From Bacteroidota bacterium (GTDB taxonomy: Bacteria; Bacteroidota; Bacteroidia; NORP154): a DNA stretch of 64,000 bases. Shown here piece after piece: positions 8,603 through 16,252 of this stretch (positions are counted from its first letter, which is position 1; each line of letters opens with the position of its first letter). The stretch lies in NCBI GenBank assembly GCA_022572355.1, contig JACZWC010000008.1:1-64000 (forward strand), given 5' to 3'. The translations under genes and the position numbers were made by a program. Below the pieces are notes generated by a model. It made no database searches and was not told where the DNA came from. It saw nothing but the letters and a program-made list of their open reading frames with translations.

Positions 8603-8742
8603 TTGTGTAGTAAATTAATTAATTGTTATGGAGTAATTGCGAGGGCAATACTAGAAAATAATAATGGAAAAAAACACTTTGGATACCTAAATTTCTACAT
8701 TTACGAGGCTTTTTAGATGTAGTAAAGGATTTTATAGATAAA

Positions 8743-9513
8743 GTGAGTATAACGATTACATTTTTAGGTACAGGTACCTCCCAGGGAGTTCCATTAATTT
8801 CTTGCACATGCGATGTGTGTACATCAGAAGATCCAAGGGATAAAAGACTGCGATCTTCAATTATGATCGTAACGCAGGGAAAGACTTTTGTCATCGACAC
8901 GGGCCCCGATTTCAGGCAGCAAATGATTAGGGAGAATGTTGTCGACATGGATGGAATCATTTTCACCCATGAGCACAAAGATCACACTGCAGGACTCGAC
9001 GACGTTCGAGCCTTTAACTTCATGCTGAAAAAGAACATTGACATTTATGTATCTGATAATGTGGAGGAGGCGCTCAGAAGAGAATACCGATATATTTTTG
9101 ATGGTACAAAATATCCGGGCATTCCCAGAATCAATTTGAATCATATCGAAAACAAACCTTTTGAAGTGGCAGGCGTGGAATTCATTCCTATTCAAGTCTT
9201 TCACCACAAGCTTCCTGTCCTTGGCTTTAGAGTCGGTGATTTTACCTATATAACCGACGCAAGTGAAATCCCCGAAAAGGAGAAAGAAAAAATCAGAGGA
9301 TCAAAAGTGTTGGTGCTGAATGCACTGCGCAAGGAGGAGCACATTTCGCACTTTACATTGGACGAGGCGGTTGCCTTGTTTGAAGAGTTAAAACCAGAAA
9401 CAGGATATATTATTCACATAAGTCATCAGCTGGGAAAACATGAGAATGTGGAAAAAGAACTACCAAATAATATAAGGCTTTCTTACGATGGATTAAAATT
9501 AAATATTGGTTGA
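8743..9513 (+). CDS. MBL-fold metal-dependent hydrolase (PhnP-like)
   Basis: A 256-residue cytoplasmic protein, GTG start (no upstream ATG in frame). The opening FLGTGTSQGVPLISCTCDVC is the signature of the PhnP/RNase Z-like branch of the metallo-beta-lactamase fold. The metal-binding motif FTHEHKDHTAGLDD lies at about residues 74-87, and further ligands are present in ITDASEI and ISHQLGKH. PhnP is a cyclic phosphodiesterase, but many Bacteroidota homologues have no proven substrate, so only hydrolase activity is claimed. It is divergent from the pnt operon and 110 bp upstream of ilvE. Confidence 0.88.
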   Translation: MSITITFLGTGTSQGVPLISCTCDVCTSEDPRDKRLRSSIMIVTQGKTFVIDTGPDFRQQMIRENVVDMDGIIFTHEHKDHTAGLDDVRAFNFMLKKNIDIYVSDNVEEALRREYRYIFDGTKYPGIPRINLNHIENKPFEVAGVEFIPIQVFHHKLPVLGFRVGDFTYITDASEIPEKEKEKIRGSKVLVLNALRKEEHISHFTLDEAVALFEELKPETGYIIHISHQLGKHENVEKELPNNIRLSYDGLKLNIG

Positions 9514-9623
9514 TCTATGGTCTGTAAAATGATATTCGCCTAAAATACAGAACTCAGTTACGAAATTTTCGTATATTGAGGAAAATTGCTCTCCAAATAC
9601 TATATATTTAACTAAAAAGGACT

Positions 9624-10718
9624 ATGGAAATGACAGAACATGCACCTGAAATAAAGAGAATGGAAATTGAGGTAATTAAATCTGCAGTTTCGCGAGTGAA
9701 TGATGTGGATTTTGATAATATTCCCTTTGGCAAAATATTTTCAGACCACATGTTTGTGGTGGATTTCCTGGATAATGAGTGGATGCAGCCTACCATTATG
9801 CCTTATGGAACGTTGGAGATGAGTCCTGCCATCTCTGCTCTGCATTATGGCCAGGCGATATTTGAGGGCATGAAAGCTTATAAGGGTGCTGACGGGATAG
9901 TCAGAATATTCAGGCCCTTTGACAATATAAAGAGGATGAACAAGTCAGCGAAGAGAATGTGCATGGCTCAGATTCCAGAATCACTTTTCATCGATGGGCT
10001 TACTCAATTGGTGTCTATGGATTCGGCGTGGGTACCAACACAGGATGGTTGTTCTTTGTATATACGGCCGGTGATGTTTGCGACAACCGCTGAGATCAAG
10101 GTTAAAACAGCAGATCAGTTTAAATTTGTGATTCTTACTTGTCCTGTTGGCCCTTATTATCCACACCCTGTTAAAGTCGTAATAGAGGAACACTATTCCA
10201 GGGCCGCCGAAGGTGGTGTTGGATACGTAAAGGCAGCCGGTAATTATGGTGCTTCATTGTATCCGGCTAAACTGGCGCAGGAGAAAGGATTTGATCAGTT
10301 GTTATGGACTGATGCGAAAGATCACAGATATATAGAAGAATCTGGCACGATGAATGTCATGTTTATATTAGGCGATAAATTGGTTACTCCTTCGCTTGAA
10401 GGAAATACGATTCTCTCCGGAATCACCAGGGATAGCGTGCTAAGACTGGCGAAGGAATTGGACATAGAAATTGAGGAGAGAAGAATTTTGGTAGAAGAAA
10501 TAATCGACGGATTCAAAACAGGATTGTTAAAAGAGGCTTTTGGTACAGGTACCGCTGCGACGGTTGCCCCCATCGAATTAATATCATACGATGGAGTAGA
10601 TTATAAATTACCTCCAATTGACTCGAATAGTATCTCATCCGTGCTGTTAAAAACGCTTACAGATATTCGAGTTGGAAAAACTGCTGATACCCATGACTGG
10701 ATGCATTCGATAGGATAA
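9624..10718 (+). CDS. ilvE: Branched-chain amino acid aminotransferase
   Basis: A 364-residue class IV PLP-dependent aminotransferase of the longer, eukaryote-like BCAT type. The PLP lysine is Lys203 in GYVKAAGNYGASL; EESGTMNVMFI and FGTGTAATVAPI follow, both family motifs. It exchanges amino groups between glutamate and the 2-oxoacids of leucine, isoleucine and valine, the last step of their synthesis or first of their breakdown. A start at the second Met (9630) is also possible. No attenuator or T-box is visible upstream. Its stop is only 4 bp from the converging glycosyltransferase gene. Confidence 0.95.
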   Translation: MEMTEHAPEIKRMEIEVIKSAVSRVNDVDFDNIPFGKIFSDHMFVVDFLDNEWMQPTIMPYGTLEMSPAISALHYGQAIFEGMKAYKGADGIVRIFRPFDNIKRMNKSAKRMCMAQIPESLFIDGLTQLVSMDSAWVPTQDGCSLYIRPVMFATTAEIKVKTADQFKFVILTCPVGPYYPHPVKVVIEEHYSRAAEGGVGYVKAAGNYGASLYPAKLAQEKGFDQLLWTDAKDHRYIEESGTMNVMFILGDKLVTPSLEGNTILSGITRDSVLRLAKELDIEIEERRILVEEIIDGFKTGLLKEAFGTGTAATVAPIELISYDGVDYKLPPIDSNSISSVLLKTLTDIRVGKTADTHDWMHSIG

Positions 10719-10722
10719 AAAT

Positions 10723-12153
10723 TCAAAGAGCTCTTGCTTGCTGAGCGTTTAAATCCAGAATGCGATAGTGCTCGTCTTCATACACTATTTTAAAGAGAAG
10801 TTCGTAGCTGATCTCGTCGGGTTCCGTAAGATTGATAAATAGAAATGCACATCCCTTCTCTCTGATTTTATTGAGCGTTTCCTCATCCTGAAAATATTCA
10901 TTGCTCATGATCCATCCTTTGCGATGAGCAAGGTACATCTGCTGAGGATTTTCGCCAGCATTAATGGCAATCAAATCACCGCGATTGGAAATGCTGTCGG
11001 CTATGGCTTCCAGGTCCATTTTATACAATTCAGTTTCTTTTATCCTAAAGTCGTGCTGATGATTACCGATTCCTTCGACGGCGATGGCTAGCAACAGAAG
11101 AATTTGGAACGTTTTATTGGTCATGTTGGAAATCGTCCAGCCGATGATCAACGCCATAAACGGAACCAGTGGGATAACATAATAGCTATGCACTGTAAAA
11201 TTATATCCAGCCTTAGCCATAAACAACCCAAAGATCAATATCGTAACTGCTGAAATATAGATCAAGAACTTATCCTTTGATTTTATTATCCTATACATGC
11301 CAAACAGAAATACAGCAAATCCAATGAATTTGACCGCATCAAAGAATATTTTTTCTGATGTATTGAAAGGATTCGCGAGCAAGGTGCGGGCCCCTTCTCC
11401 CAAGCCCGTGCCCATGAAATAATGCCAGTATCCGTACTGCTGTACCAGATAAGGGATCCATTGAAAATACCAGGCGCCCGCGATTGTCAGTGCCAGCACA
11501 CCAGTGATTGAGAACAGCACTTTAGATCTCAATGGATAGATTCCTCCAACAATTGGTATCAGGAACAAGCTCAGAATAACACCTGAAGGTATTTTGCTCA
11601 ACAGTGCAAGAGTACTTGTCAGGAAGAACAGCAGTAGCCATTTGAATTGATGGCGTTCAAGATAATTCATCCCATAATAAAGGCCCATCAGCGCAAGGGA
11701 GACACTGAAAGTATCGGGCATGGTTTTGCGTGAGTAAGCAAACCAAATAGAGCCCAGAAGTACTATCGTCGAGAAGAGGGCAGCTCTTGGGTTAAAGTAC
11801 TTTTTGACGAGAAGGAAAAAGAAATAAGTACCAATTGACGAAATAATCAAGTTGATCAACCGGCCGTACCAATGTGTATAACCAAAGACCGTCGATACCA
11901 GATAGATCACGTAATTCAATGCCGGGAACTCAGTGCCGGTAATTCCTGTCTTATCTCCGGCCATGTCTACCCTTGGATACAGGATATTGGCATCTACTTC
12001 TACAAAATTTCGTGCGACCATACAGCCGCAGGCTTGTCGCCAATTGTGTGCTGCCTCCAATGGTGGATCCGTAATGCCATAAAGCCGAATGATGAAAAAC
12101 AGAACAATCCAGAAACGTACGTCTGAAAGTAGATTCTGCAGGGTTGTCTTCAT
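10723..12153 (-). CDS. GT-C glycosyltransferase, family 39-like, multi-pass membrane protein
   Basis: A 476-residue protein with about ten to twelve hydrophobic segments and a soluble C-terminal part of roughly 110 residues. The N-terminal loop contains EAAHNWRQACGCMVARNF, resembling the first periplasmic loop of ArnT/PMT-like (dolichyl-phosphate-mannose protein mannosyltransferase) enzymes, and FPALNYVIYLVSTVFGYTHW fits the same family. Such enzymes move a sugar from a polyprenyl-phosphate donor to a lipid, glycan or protein on the outer face of the inner membrane. Donor and acceptor cannot be inferred. It is a single gene; the next upstream gene is separated by a palindromic repeat. Confidence 0.8.
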   Translation of the reverse strand: MKTTLQNLLSDVRFWIVLFFIIRLYGITDPPLEAAHNWRQACGCMVARNFVEVDANILYPRVDMAGDKTGITGTEFPALNYVIYLVSTVFGYTHWYGRLINLIISSIGTYFFFLLVKKYFNPRAALFSTIVLLGSIWFAYSRKTMPDTFSVSLALMGLYYGMNYLERHQFKWLLLFFLTSTLALLSKIPSGVILSLFLIPIVGGIYPLRSKVLFSITGVLALTIAGAWYFQWIPYLVQQYGYWHYFMGTGLGEGARTLLANPFNTSEKIFFDAVKFIGFAVFLFGMYRIIKSKDKFLIYISAVTILIFGLFMAKAGYNFTVHSYYVIPLVPFMALIIGWTISNMTNKTFQILLLLAIAVEGIGNHQHDFRIKETELYKMDLEAIADSISNRGDLIAINAGENPQQMYLAHRKGWIMSNEYFQDEETLNKIREKGCAFLFINLTEPDEISYELLFKIVYEDEHYRILDLNAQQARAL

Positions 12154-12197
12154 AAATTATATTAATCTGAATTCGGGATAAGGGAAAATCAGGATCA

Positions 12198-12287
12198 ACG
12201 AATAGCAAATTATACGAATGAACGAATAATTGTTCTGAGATTCATGGTGACTCCAATTCGTAAATTCGTATGATTCGTAATTCGTAA
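12198..12287. repeat. Intergenic palindromic repeat of ACGAAT units (copy 1)
   Basis: Two arms of about 33 bases (12198-12231 and 12255-12287) are imperfect reverse complements built from repeated ACGAAT/ATTCGT words; the loop is about 23 bases. The arms align over TACGAAT...ACGAAT. It lies between two minus-strand genes and a similar element occurs at 20128-20220, so it is likely a dispersed repeat rather than a gene-specific terminator. Confidence 0.7.
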
Positions 12288-12334
12288 ACCTTTAAACCAG
12301 TAATACCTTTAAACTAAACTGAACTTACCTTAAA

Positions 12335-13372
12335 TTAAAAGCTAAGATCAGTTAGGGATAAGTGCACGCTACTTCTCAACTTATTCTCGATATCAAATAG
12401 CTTTAGGTCAATTTCAGGAGTTGGCTTTGTCCAGTCAATTTCAATAACACCGTAATTGTTTTCTGCAATAGCATCACCTATCCTGTTTTTGTTGGGCGCT
12501 ATTTTGTCCCATGTTTGTGTGATTCCACTGGAAGTCACATCGTATAAAGGGTATTGTCCTTCCACATCCAGTTTTGAAATTTCACCCCAATGAACATCTC
12601 CGGAAATGATCAATACCCCGTTCGCATTGGTGGATTTGATAAGATCAGTCATTCTCTTTTGCTCATGGGGAACGTTGGTCCAGGACTCCCAGCCATTGTA
12701 TTCATGGGAAAATTGTGTACTGGAAGCTATTATTCTCAGTTCTGCCGGCAGCTTAAGCTGCTCTTCCAGCCATTTCCACTGCTCGTGTCCTAAAAAGGTA
12801 GAATCTTTGTTCTCATTGGGCTGATAATCGTTCATGAAAATGATTTTACCCTTGGTTTTCACCAGGTTGTCCCTGAATGTTCTGGTATCCAGCAATATTA
12901 TCTGAACCCTCTTTTCTTCCGGGCCGAATATTATCGAATGGTATATTCCTTCATGTTTTCGGCGTTCAGAATCTTCTGGTTCGTTCCAGAACTTTAAGAA
13001 AAGCTCCTTTGATTCAGCTTTAAAGGGATAATGTCTGCCAGCGTCATTTTCTCCATAATCATGATCATCCCAGGTAGCGAGGACCGTGCAAGTTTTCTTA
13101 AGGGCTTGAAATTCTGGTTTTGCTGCCAGTTTATTGTACTTCTTCTGGAGCTTGTCCATTTTCCGGGTATCGCCATAAATATTGTCGCCGAGATATATGA
13201 AAAGATCTGGCTTGTACTGCACTATTAAGTCGAGAATGGGTTGGGGTTTGTCCTGGTGGCTGCAAGAACCAAATGCTATCTTGCTAATTATTGAATCCGT
13301 TGATTGGGATGTAACCGAATCAGGTGTGAGGAATAAGATGATCAAAGATAAAGCATAGAATAGTCTCTTCAT
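12335..13372 (-). CDS. PhoD-like alkaline phosphatase / metallophosphatase, exported
   Basis: A 345-residue protein with an N-terminal signal peptide (MKRLFYALSLIILFLTPDSV). The metal-binding pattern of PhoD-family phosphatases is present: FGSCSHQ (about 34), YLGDNIYGD (about 60), TWDDHDYGENDAG (about 100) and ISGDVHWGE (about 255). The family hydrolyses phosphomono- or diesters with Ca/Fe centres. It is shorter than typical Bacillus PhoD and resembles the alkaline phosphatase family proteins common in Bacteroidota. It closely follows the PH-like gene (1 bp gap) and is probably the last gene of the operon running from 15250. Confidence 0.87.
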   Translation of the reverse strand: MKRLFYALSLIILFLTPDSVTSQSTDSIISKIAFGSCSHQDKPQPILDLIVQYKPDLFIYLGDNIYGDTRKMDKLQKKYNKLAAKPEFQALKKTCTVLATWDDHDYGENDAGRHYPFKAESKELFLKFWNEPEDSERRKHEGIYHSIIFGPEEKRVQIILLDTRTFRDNLVKTKGKIIFMNDYQPNENKDSTFLGHEQWKWLEEQLKLPAELRIIASSTQFSHEYNGWESWTNVPHEQKRMTDLIKSTNANGVLIISGDVHWGEISKLDVEGQYPLYDVTSSGITQTWDKIAPNKNRIGDAIAENNYGVIEIDWTKPTPEIDLKLFDIENKLRSSVHLSLTDLSF

Positions 13373-13373
13373 C

Positions 13374-13727
13374 TTACTTCATTTGTTCCTGAACGAGTCT
13401 TATAGTTTCCGCTGGATTTTCTACTTCCACATGTATTTCGTTATATCTAAAATTGTTGAGTTCCAGTACAATCGTATTTTCTGTGTTCACCACATCCCAG
13501 AAAGATTTCTTTTTATTTCGGTAATAAGTTCCGGCCACAATTATGCCTGGTAAATGTGTTCCCGGAATTCTCCAACCCATCCACCAACCCAGTTTTGTAT
13601 CAGGTGCATGATATACTTTTAAGATATTGGCGCTTGGTATAATTAGCTGGTCTTTGAAAGCCCACAAGGTATGCCAACCCAACACCTTGATTTTTATTCC
13701 GGAATGGTATTTTGTAATCTGTACCAC
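13374..13727 (-). CDS. Small PH-domain-like protein of unknown function
   Basis: A 117-residue protein with a GTG start, 17 bp after the VOC gene. The pattern IIPSANILKVYHA, RIPGTHLPGIIVAGTY, NTIVLELNNFRYNEIHVEVEN and PAETIRLVQEQ looks like a bacterial PH-domain-type fold: repeated beta strands, then a C-terminal helix. Related proteins show the same RIPGTHLPG...AGTY and VVIEL-type motifs. No signal peptide or membrane segment is present. Function is not known; its position suggests co-expression with the PhoD-like phosphatase. Confidence 0.6.
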   Translation of the reverse strand: MVQITKYHSGIKIKVLGWHTLWAFKDQLIIPSANILKVYHAPDTKLGWWMGWRIPGTHLPGIIVAGTYYRNKKKSFWDVVNTENTIVLELNNFRYNEIHVEVENPAETIRLVQEQMK

Positions 13728-13744
13728 GGGTAGTCCTTCAGAGT

Positions 13745-14290
13745 TTAATGTGTAGTTTGTCCTTCATACATTCTGGTGAATTCGCTATCCACGGGTTCCC
13801 ACAGCTCGATCTTATTTCCTTCTAGATCCATGATGTGCACGAATTTACCATAATCATATGTCTCGATAGAATCCAAAAATTCTACTCCGTCCGTACGCAA
13901 ATTTTCAACCAGCTTTTCAATATTTGCCACTCGATAGTTGATCATAAACTCCTTCTTCGAGGGTTCAAAGTAGGTTGTTTTTTTACCAAAAGGACTCCAC
14001 TGCAGATATCCTTTTTCATCAGGGTTGTCGGTATTCCGGAATTCAAATAACGATCCGTATTCATTCGTAACCAATCCCAAATTATTCTTGTACCACTCAC
14101 GCATCTTTTCCGGATTATTGCTCTTGAAGAAAATTCCTCCAATTCCAGTAACCTTTTTGTCGCTCATGTGTTGAGATTTTAATTCTTTTGAAACATCTAT
14201 GTCTTCAACGGCCGTTTCTGTTTCAACTTGTTGCGGATTGCCACAGGCAAAAATAACAGAAGCAATCAGAACGAGGGTAAAGATTCTCAT
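13745..14290 (-). CDS. VOC-family (glyoxalase-like) lipoprotein
   Basis: A 181-residue protein. The N-terminus MRIFTLVLIASVIFACGNPQ is a lipoprotein signal with a FAC lipobox, then a linker of some 30 residues, then a VOC domain (GIGGIFFKSNNPEKMREWY...GLV, MINYRVANIEKLVENLRTDG, IMDLEGNKIELWEP) with the usual closing glutamate of the metal site. VOC proteins include glyoxalases, dioxygenases and binding proteins; the substrate is unknown. VOC enzymes are normally cytosolic, so a membrane-anchored envelope form is unusual. It overlaps the thioesterase stop by four bases (ATGA), a sign of translational coupling. Confidence 0.82.
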   Translation of the reverse strand: MRIFTLVLIASVIFACGNPQQVETETAVEDIDVSKELKSQHMSDKKVTGIGGIFFKSNNPEKMREWYKNNLGLVTNEYGSLFEFRNTDNPDEKGYLQWSPFGKKTTYFEPSKKEFMINYRVANIEKLVENLRTDGVEFLDSIETYDYGKFVHIMDLEGNKIELWEPVDSEFTRMYEGQTTH

Positions 14291-14697
14291 TGCTGAATTA
14301 ATCGTTTATAGTTTTCCTTCACAAACTTTGGCAATGAACAAGCTTTCCTGAGTTTTGTGTCCATATGCAATCCGGTTAGATTGGTTTCTGAAACTATCTC
14401 TTCCCCTGTCAACTCAATCATATAATGGTTGAATAAGATAATCTTGTCTTTAATCTCAATTATTTCGGACTCAACAAAAATGTTGTCGCCGGCAGCTACT
14501 TCTTTAAAGTACTTGATATGTTGTTCAAGCGCAACGCAGCCTTTCTTCTCCTTTTCAAAATACTCACTTGTTAAACCTAGTAGAGCCATTAAATTCCATG
14601 TGGCCTGATCGAACTTAGCCACATAAAACTGGACATTCATGTGACCCATATGGTCACAGTTCCAGGGATAAATCGTGCCTTGATAGGTTCTAATCAT
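14287..14697 (-). CDS. Acyl-CoA thioesterase, hotdog fold
   Basis: A 4HBT-type hotdog protein. The start chosen is the internal Met (MIRTYQGTIYPWNCDHMGHM), giving 136 residues; a start at 14718 would add seven residues and lengthen the overlap with the upstream gene. The motif WNCDHMGHMNVQFYVAKFDQA includes the aspartate and histidine seen in YbgC/4-hydroxybenzoyl-CoA thioesterase-like enzymes, and EHIKYFKEV and LFNHYMIE follow the fold. It would hydrolyse acyl-CoA thioesters; the substrate is not predictable. It overlaps both neighbours, so the genes are likely translated together. Confidence 0.82.
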   Translation of the reverse strand: MIRTYQGTIYPWNCDHMGHMNVQFYVAKFDQATWNLMALLGLTSEYFEKEKKGCVALEQHIKYFKEVAAGDNIFVESEIIEIKDKIILFNHYMIELTGEEIVSETNLTGLHMDTKLRKACSLPKFVKENYKRLIQQ

Positions 14698-15250
14698 AGT
14701 TATATCCTGTAACGTCATCCTCGATATTTACTCCCAGTCCAATTATCATCCTGTTTACAAAATTGAAATAGGAAATAACGAGTGCTGCATCCATGATGGC
14801 CCGGTCATCGAGGCCTGATTCTCTTAGCTTCCTGATGTGTTCTTCTTCAGTAATCGACTTCGGGTTGTTTGTCAGGTCCTTAGCATAATGACAGAGAGCT
14901 ACATCAGAATCTGATAGTTTTAAGGAATCGCAGTTAGAGAGGAGCAGGTCGGATTTGGTTTTGTCTTTCCAAAAGTGATCGAGGGCTGCCTTGTGATGCG
15001 CTACACAATATTCACAGTTATTGGCAGCAGAGACAACTACTCCGATCATTTCTCTTTGGTATCTTTTCAGTGGAGACCGCCCATACATGATTTCCATGTA
15101 TAGTTTCATATGATGAACAATCATCTCGGGATTGAGGCTGATCATTTTATGTACCTCACCCAGTTTGCCGCGCTTCTTTATCAGGTCGTCGTAAATCTCT
15201 CTAAGGCGGCCCTCAGATTCTTCGTACGGAATAATATTTATGTAAGCCAT
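14690..15250 (-). CDS. AhpD/carboxymuconolactone decarboxylase-like protein (peroxidase-related)
   Basis: A 186-residue cytoplasmic protein. The AhpD-type redox motif is intact: Cys79-x-x-Cys82-x-x-x-His86 in ANNCEYCVAHHKAAL. The C-terminal part (DDRAIMDAALVISYFNFVNRM) is typical of the uncharacterised peroxidase-related subgroup. Such proteins probably reduce peroxides or act as a thiol reductase, with partners unknown. It is the first gene of a tightly packed run that continues through the thioesterase, VOC lipoprotein, PH-like protein and PhoD-like phosphatase. Confidence 0.87.
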   Translation of the reverse strand: MAYINIIPYEESEGRLREIYDDLIKKRGKLGEVHKMISLNPEMIVHHMKLYMEIMYGRSPLKRYQREMIGVVVSAANNCEYCVAHHKAALDHFWKDKTKSDLLLSNCDSLKLSDSDVALCHYAKDLTNNPKSITEEEHIRKLRESGLDDRAIMDAALVISYFNFVNRMIIGLGVNIEDDVTGYNYD

Positions 15251-15346
15251 CTGTTTATTGTAAGATCACTAAAATAAACAAAACTAATTGCTTACGGTGC
15301 AGATATCATCGGGTACTTTGAAAAGAAATTCACGAAGGAAACCAAT

Positions 15347-16081
15347 CTACCTTATTAGATGCATTCTCTTGGTATCGAATTCCTCTCCGTTGATGAAGAG
15401 CGTGTAGAAATACAATCCCCCAAGTAGATTTTCATCAAGCCTTAACAATCCTATTTGATCACTTAGCTCGTGATTGGCTACTTGACGCCCAATTGCATCC
15501 CTGATCACAATTTTTGCATCCACATTGTGCTTGGGAAGTTTATACTTAATATGTGTTGTACCTGATGCAGGATTCGGGAAGTTCTGTGAAAGCCAACCGT
15601 TACTTTCGCTATTGATCTCCACAAATGACGTAGTTTCATTTCCCGTTGCAATTGCTGTGATCGTATATTCAACGAAATCACTGCTATTGGCGCTATTCTC
15701 GAGTCTGACTTGCACGGTACCTGTTCCAAGGTTGGCTCCAGCGTGAATGGAAAACACTATGTAGTCACTACTTTGAGGACCCAGGATAAATGTATTGCTG
15801 GTGACATTGCTTCCAAAACAACCATTGGGGTTGCACATGCTCAGGCTCCATCCAACTGGCAAATTAGAGCTGAGGATGGACTGAGTTATGTTAATGGGGT
15901 TGCAGCAATCGTTATTCAGGCAAGTTCCCTGTACGCTTATAGTGCAATTGTTAGCGCATGAATCAGTAGTAGTCGGGAAAGTGCATGTGAATCCCGTTTG
16001 TGCGAAAACGCCAATTGTTCCAAAGCACACTATCAAAACCGTTAACAATACTCTCATGAGAAACCCGAATTTTCTATTCAA
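15347..16081 (-). CDS. Secreted protein with T9SS sorting domain
   Basis: A 244-residue protein with a signal peptide ending VFAQ (a start at the second Met, 16057, is equally plausible). The middle is Cys-rich (CTFPTTTDSCANNC, CNNDCCNP) and Asn/Thr-rich with a beta-sandwich look; function unknown. The last 75 residues are a type A T9SS C-terminal sorting domain: WLSQNFPNPASGTTHIKYKL, IVIRDAIGRQVANHEL, LLGGLYFYTLFINGE and a closing RMHLIR. It is therefore predicted to be exported to the cell surface or medium. It is divergent from the propeller-caspase gene. Confidence 0.85.
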   Translation of the reverse strand: MNRKFGFLMRVLLTVLIVCFGTIGVFAQTGFTCTFPTTTDSCANNCTISVQGTCLNNDCCNPINITQSILSSNLPVGWSLSMCNPNGCFGSNVTSNTFILGPQSSDYIVFSIHAGANLGTGTVQVRLENSANSSDFVEYTITAIATGNETTSFVEINSESNGWLSQNFPNPASGTTHIKYKLPKHNVDAKIVIRDAIGRQVANHELSDQIGLLRLDENLLGGLYFYTLFINGEEFDTKRMHLIR

Positions 16082-16252
16082 ATATAAGCATTATACGGGT
16101 TGAACCCAAATAGGGTTCTATGGGAGTGTTCTCAATTATGCCAACTAAATTTTTTGTATTATTACAGTAACGGTTGACTTGAAAACAAGAGCAGAGGAAA
16201 CTTTTATCAGAATAAATAATTAGTCACTGGCGGACAAGCAAAGTTTTCCAAA

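Noticed and set aside
9514-9623. Possible attenuator or T-box before ilvE
   Set aside because: No leader peptide with repeated branched-chain codons, no T-box sequence and no terminator stem is visible.
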